A DNA stretch of 64,000 nucleotides from Streptomyces sp. SID8352. Lineage in GTDB: Bacteria; Actinomycetota; Actinomycetes; Streptomycetales; Streptomycetaceae. Location: NCBI RefSeq assembly GCF_009862265.1, contig NZ_WWGX01000006.1, forward strand, positions 270,606 to 334,605. Reading direction: 5' to 3'. Made by a program: the position numbers and the translations under genes. Numbering within the stretch: position 1 is the first letter of the stretch; every line of letters starts with the position of its first letter. Positions 60,738 through 64,000 of the stretch are shown here, piece after piece. The notes under the pieces were generated by a model, which was not told the origin of the DNA, made no database searches, and saw only the letters and a list, made by a program, of their open reading frames with translations.

Positions 60738-62464
60738 TGCCCACCACGTCCAAGAAGCAGAAGGCCCGCACGGCCACGCACCGGCCAGCTGTCCGACGCC
60801 GCCGCTTCCGCCACGACGACCTAGTCGCCGTGGACCTGTTCTCCGGCTTCGGCGGCCTGACCCGCGGAATCGAGATGGCCGGGTTCACGACGATCATGGC
60901 GGCGAACCACAACAGCTACAAAGTCGAGGTCCACGAGGCCAACCACCCCAACGCCGAACACTGGATCGCCGACCTGGTCGACCCCGACGCCGCCGACTAC
61001 CACTCCGCCCGAGACCTTCCCGCCGCCGACCTCCTCGTCGCCGGAGTCTCATGCGTCAACCACTCGTTCGCCAACACGCAGCGGGCCTACGCACACGGCC
61101 TGACCCTTTTCGGGATGGACGACCCCGACTACGAGGACAGGGTCACCCGCTCCGAGCGAGACCGGGCCACCGCCAACTGCGTCCTGCACTACGCGCAGAA
61201 ACACCGGCCGCGGATGATCCTCGTGGAGTGCACCACCGAACTGCAGTCCTGGGGACCACTCCTGCCCGGCAGCAAGAAGATCGGCGACGGCTCCACCTAC
61301 CGGTGGTGGCTCCGCCAGTTCGACCTGCTCGACTACAACCACCAGGTCCTGTTCCTCAACAGCCAGTTCTTCGGCGTCCCGCAGTCCCGCAACCGCGGCT
61401 ACTGGGTCTTCGTCCACAAGTCCCTGCCCATGCCGGACCTCGACCACCGGCCCGCGTCCCGGTGCGAGCCCTGTGACAAGGACATCGAGGCCATCTGGAC
61501 CTGGCGGACCGGCATTCCGCCGACCGGGAAGGTCGCCTACGGCGAGCAGTACGAGTACCGGTGCCCCTCCTGCCGCACCCGCGTCGAACCGCCCGCCACC
61601 CCGTCCATCACCGCACTCGACCTCACGGACCTCGGCACCCGGATCGGCGACCGGCCCGTCAAGACATTCAAGGACGGCCACCGCGGCCCGTTCGCCGCAT
61701 CGACGACCGCCCGCATCGAACGCTGCCGCCAGAAGTTCGCCGACTTCCCCGCGATCCTCATGCCGGCGAAGGGCGTCCACGGCAGCGAGCGGCTACTCCT
61801 GCAGCCGCTCGCCACGCAGACCAGCCAGCAGGAAGCAGCGCTCCTGTCGACAGGGCCCGGCCTGTGGGACAACGATGCGGCACTCTCCCTCGCGGTCGAC
61901 AACTACCAAGGCGCGCCCCGCGGCCCAGGGGGGCCGCTGCCCACCCAGGTCGGCTCCGAGACCCTCGCGGTCGTCTCCTCCGGTGTTCTCCCGTACCGCA
62001 AGAACACGGTGCCCCAGCTGTACACGGAGCCGATGCCCACGTTCACCGCCGAACAGATCCCCGGAGTCCTCACCGCGGCCGGCTGGTTCAAGCAGAACGG
62101 AACCACACCCAACCACGGGACTGCCCCGCACCCCGTCACCGACCCGCTCGGCACCCTCACCGCCCACGACACGACCGCGCTCCCAACTGCGAACTGGGGG
62201 CCCGCGCTGTCGCAAGTGCCGTTCGACGAGTGCTTCTACCGGATGATGGCCGCCCACGAGATCGGCCGCGGATGCGGTTTCGACGTCAACTTCCGAGACC
62301 ACACCGGGATCTTCAAGGTCTGGGGCACCGCACGCGATCAGGTCGACGGCTTCGGGAACGCCGTCTCTCCGCAGGTGGGTGCCTGGATCGGAACGCGGCT
62401 GCGGGCCGTGATCCACAGCCCGCAGGACTCCGGAACGGCCGCCGACCTTGCCGAAGCCGCCTGA
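60737..62464 (+). CDS. C5-cytosine methyltransferase-fold protein with altered catalytic motifs
   Basis: 575 aa. SAM motif I is VAVDLFSGFGGLTRGIEMAG, motif VIII is VPQSRNRGYWVF and motif X is GFGNAVSPQVGAWIG, so the fold is that of DNA C5-methyltransferases. But motif IV, normally P-C-Q, is VAGVSCVNHS (Ser before Cys106, Val after), and motif VI, normally E-N-V, is LVECTTE (E164-C-T). Two C-x-x-C pairs (C243/C246 and C276/C279) form a probable zinc ribbon inserted in the target-recognition region, which is large (~300 aa). Catalytic Cys and Glu remain, so it is likely active, but the chemistry or target could differ. Confidence 0.85.
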   Translation: MPTTSKKQKARTATHRPAVRRRRFRHDDLVAVDLFSGFGGLTRGIEMAGFTTIMAANHNSYKVEVHEANHPNAEHWIADLVDPDAADYHSARDLPAADLLVAGVSCVNHSFANTQRAYAHGLTLFGMDDPDYEDRVTRSERDRATANCVLHYAQKHRPRMILVECTTELQSWGPLLPGSKKIGDGSTYRWWLRQFDLLDYNHQVLFLNSQFFGVPQSRNRGYWVFVHKSLPMPDLDHRPASRCEPCDKDIEAIWTWRTGIPPTGKVAYGEQYEYRCPSCRTRVEPPATPSITALDLTDLGTRIGDRPVKTFKDGHRGPFAASTTARIERCRQKFADFPAILMPAKGVHGSERLLLQPLATQTSQQEAALLSTGPGLWDNDAALSLAVDNYQGAPRGPGGPLPTQVGSETLAVVSSGVLPYRKNTVPQLYTEPMPTFTAEQIPGVLTAAGWFKQNGTTPNHGTAPHPVTDPLGTLTAHDTTALPTANWGPALSQVPFDECFYRMMAAHEIGRGCGFDVNFRDHTGIFKVWGTARDQVDGFGNAVSPQVGAWIGTRLRAVIHSPQDSGTAADLAEAA

Positions 62465-62655
62465 TGCTGCGCTGTGTGGCGTGTGGGCGGCGTCTGGTCC
62501 GCCCGTCCCCGTCGGGTCTCGGCCCGGTCTGCGCCCGCCGCCTTCACCCCACCCGGCCACGCATCAGCCGCGCCACCGAACCACCGACCGAGCCCATACC
62601 CGGGCAGACAGCCCTGCCGCTCACCGACCGCCAACCCACCCTCTGGAGCCTCTGA
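62464..62655 (+). CDS. Small zinc-finger protein (DUF6011-like)
   Basis: 63 aa, ATG in TGATG overlap. LRCVACGRRLVRPSPSGLGPVCARRL holds C-x-x-C-G-R-x-L and G-x-G/L-G-P-x-C, the signature of the short phage zinc-finger proteins grouped as DUF6011. It has a disordered tail. Coupled to both neighbours. Function unknown. Confidence 0.7.
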   Translation: MLRCVACGRRLVRPSPSGLGPVCARRLHPTRPRISRATEPPTEPIPGQTALPLTDRQPTLWSL

Positions 62656-63179
62656 TGACCCCACCCCGCCGTATCCAGCGCCGCCGCACGAAGGGCTGGC
62701 GCGCCCCGCATGGCGCCGTCTACGTCGGCCGCGGCACCCGCTGGGGCAACCCCAACCGCATCGTTCCGGCGGACTTCGGCGGCTGGGACGTCACCCACGA
62801 CCACGGCAGCACCGTCGGCACGTTCGCCTCGAAGCACGACGCGCGCCTCTTCGCCGTCGAGTCCTACCGGGCCCACCTGGAAGACCATGCCGATCTTGCC
62901 GTCAGGGCTCGCCGCGACCTCGCGGGCCGGGACCTCATGTGCTGGTGCCCGCTCGACGAGCCCTGCCACGCCGACGTGCTGCTGGAACTCGCGAACCCCG
63001 CCGACGACTGCCTCACCTGCGAGCACTTCCTGCCCGCCAGTCCCCCCGAGGAGCAATGCAACCCCGACGGCTGCGGCTGCACCGGCTACCCGGACGCCTG
63101 CGACATCCACGCCGCACCCGCCGGAGCCACCTTCCCGATCGCCAACTGCCCCCGCTGGCAGACCGCGCGCACTCCGTGA
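62655..63179 (+). CDS. DUF4326 protein with Cys-rich C-terminal extension
   Basis: 174 aa, ATG in TGATG overlap. RIQRRRTKGWRAPHGAVYVG, RGTRWGNPNRI, FAVESYRAHL and AGRDLMCWCPLDEPCHADVL reproduce the DUF4326 consensus (R-x-T-x-W-G-N-P; L-x-C-W-C-x-P-x-x-C-H-A). After the domain end near residue 125 comes an added ~50-residue tail with seven Cys (CLTCEHF, QCNPDGCGCTGY, DACDIH), probably a metal-binding module. The function of DUF4326 is unknown. Its position between a modified-cytosine enzyme and deazaguanine genes suggests a role with nucleobases. Confidence 0.85.
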   Translation: MTPPRRIQRRRTKGWRAPHGAVYVGRGTRWGNPNRIVPADFGGWDVTHDHGSTVGTFASKHDARLFAVESYRAHLEDHADLAVRARRDLAGRDLMCWCPLDEPCHADVLLELANPADDCLTCEHFLPASPPEEQCNPDGCGCTGYPDACDIHAAPAGATFPIANCPRWQTARTP

Positions 63180-63186
63180 ACGCGGC

Positions 63187-63215
63187 GGCCCGGCCGGAAG
63201 GTAGCCGGCCGGGCC
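63187..63215. terminator. Perfect 11-bp intergenic stem
   Basis: GGCCCGGCCGG at 63187-63197 pairs with 63205-63215, just after the DUF4326 gene. It is followed by CAGGAGACACC, the ribosome-binding site of the next gene. Confidence 0.55.
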
Positions 63216-63272
63216 TGGCCCGCACCCTACGCCGAGGGACCGGTAGTCCCGCAAACCACCAGGAGACACCCA

Positions 63273-63797
63273 ATGGCCACGCGTATCACCCCCACAGGGG
63301 CAACAGCCCTCACCGCCTACATCGCCACCATCCCGGCCGCCAACCTCGCCGTAACCCACTTCGGCGTCGTTCCAGTAGGACTCGGCTACACCGCCCCCGC
63401 CGGGGTCTACGCCGTGGGCCTGGCACTCGTCCTGCGGGACGTAGCCCGCGAGGCGGCTGGGCGGGCTGCGGTCCTGGCCGCGATCGTCGTAGGCGCCGGC
63501 ATGTCGTGGTGGCTGGCTGATCCGGCGTTGGCGGTCGCCTCGACGGCAGCGTTCGTGCTGGCGGAGACGATGGACTTCGCCGTGTACGAGCCGCTGCGCC
63601 GCCGGGGTCTGCTGGTGGCGATGCTGGCCTCCAACGCGGTCGGCCTTGCCGCGGACAGCCTGATCTTCCTTAGGCTGGCGTTCGGGTCGCTGGAGTACCT
63701 GCCGGGCCAGTTGCTCGGGAAGACGTGGATGACGCTCGCCGCGGTCGCTGTGATCGCCGTGATTTCGCGGCGCCGAGTTCGGGCGGTGGCGGCGTGA
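63273..63797 (+). CDS. VUT/YhhQ-type queuosine-precursor (7-deazapurine) transporter
   Basis: 174 aa, ATG at 63273 with CAGGAGACACC upstream. Five or six membrane helices with AANLAVTHFGVVPVGLGYTA, PAGVYAVGLALVLRDVARE, AETMDFAVYEPLRRRG and SNAVGLAADSLIFLRLAFG, which hold the conserved R-D, D and D-S of the VUT family (ECF-like vitamin uptake, YhhQ imports preQ0/preQ1). Its stop overlaps the start of the DpdA-like gene (GTGA), a pairing that fits import of a deazaguanine precursor for DNA modification. Confidence 0.85.
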   Translation: MATRITPTGATALTAYIATIPAANLAVTHFGVVPVGLGYTAPAGVYAVGLALVLRDVAREAAGRAAVLAAIVVGAGMSWWLADPALAVASTAAFVLAETMDFAVYEPLRRRGLLVAMLASNAVGLAADSLIFLRLAFGSLEYLPGQLLGKTWMTLAAVAVIAVISRRRVRAVAA

Positions 63798-64000
63798 GCG
63801 TCTTCCTGCTGGGCGCGCCGCCCGCGTTCATGAAGTACACGGATGTGCCGCTGTTCGTCTCCAACCGGCCCCTGTCGAAGCTGAAGGAGCTGTACCGGGC
63901 CCGCGGCCGGGTCTCGGTCGACTCCGGCGGCTTCTCCGAGTTGGACGGTCACGGGTCGTGGGACTACGGCCCCACCCCCCGCCAGTACGCCGGGCAGGTC
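63794..64000 (+). CDS. DpdA-like DNA deazaguanine transglycosylase (3' truncated by window edge)
   Basis: Only the first 69 residues are in the window: VSVFLLGAPPAFMKYTDVPL, FVSNRPLSKLKELYRARGR, VSVDSGGFSELDGHGSWDYG, PTPRQYAGQV. The D-S-G-G-F motif is the catalytic-Asp element of the tRNA-guanine transglycosylase fold, and the start (PLFVSNRPL, followed by DSGGF-E-L-G-W and P-x-Q-Y) matches DpdA-family proteins that exchange guanine for 7-deazaguanine in DNA. GTG at 63794 overlaps the transporter stop. Confidence 0.75.
   Translation, partial: MSVFLLGAPPAFMKYTDVPLFVSNRPLSKLKELYRARGRVSVDSGGFSELDGHGSWDYGPTPRQYAGQV

Overview
The window is chromosomal DNA from a high-GC actinobacterium, almost certainly a Streptomyces. 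The supporting evidence is very high G+C with strong third-position GC bias, GTG/TTG starts, TerD stress proteins, a SapA-like spore protein, a TioE-type MerR regulator and a B12-riboswitch-controlled metE. It divides into three parts: host housekeeping and stress genes (about 1-23.5 kb), a probable unassigned biosynthetic gene cluster (about 23.5-43.5 kb), and the left part of an integrated prophage (about 45.55 kb to the right edge).

Host region. A truncated LacI-type regulator is followed by an L,D-transpeptidase-like lipoprotein, a DUF3093 membrane protein, a glycerophosphodiesterase, cyclophilin, type I GAPDH, a GlxA/AraC-type regulator and the chaperone htpG. Next come a coupled pair (Imm11-like protein and AadA-like nucleotidyltransferase), an erythromycin-esterase homologue divergent from a double-HTH MerR regulator, cobalamin-independent methionine synthase under an AdoCbl riboswitch, two TerD paralogues, a GlsB/YeaQ protein and several small secreted proteins. 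Convergent gene pairs are separated by long perfect GC stems that look like bidirectional terminators.

Biosynthetic cluster. Two divergent, translationally coupled blocks face each other across 31 kb. The leftward block encodes two DegT-type PLP aminotransferases, an FAD amine-oxidase-fold enzyme, an adenylating ligase, a methyltransferase and a UbiA prenyltransferase. The rightward block encodes Gfo/Idh dehydrogenase 1, an unusual TIM-barrel isomerase fused to an M20 metallohydrolase, an Ldh2-type dehydrogenase, Gfo/Idh dehydrogenase 2 and a DUF6917-like protein. A nucleotide-sugar 6-dehydrogenase and a CoA-transferase/acyl-ligase pair lie nearby. The set suggests an aminocyclitol or diamino-uronic sugar joined to an activated acyl/prenyl part; I recognise no characterised product. 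The divergent promoter region carries three 7-mers at an exact 11-bp period, as in SARP-type binding sites.

Prophage. A tyrosine integrase sits next to the cut-off 3' end of a lamin-tail-domain gene. It is followed by repressor/Cro-like regulators, a run of small unknown early genes, a RecE-like exonuclease with a probable annealing protein, endonuclease VII, and a lambda-like replication module: an initiator with six iteron-like repeats and an AT-rich patch inside its gene, a DnaC-like loader and a DnaB helicase. A DNA-modification block follows: a C5-methyltransferase-fold protein with altered catalytic motifs, a DUF4326 protein, a VUT/YhhQ-type queuosine-precursor transporter and the start of a DpdA-like transglycosylase. 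The right end, including structural genes and attR, lies outside the window.
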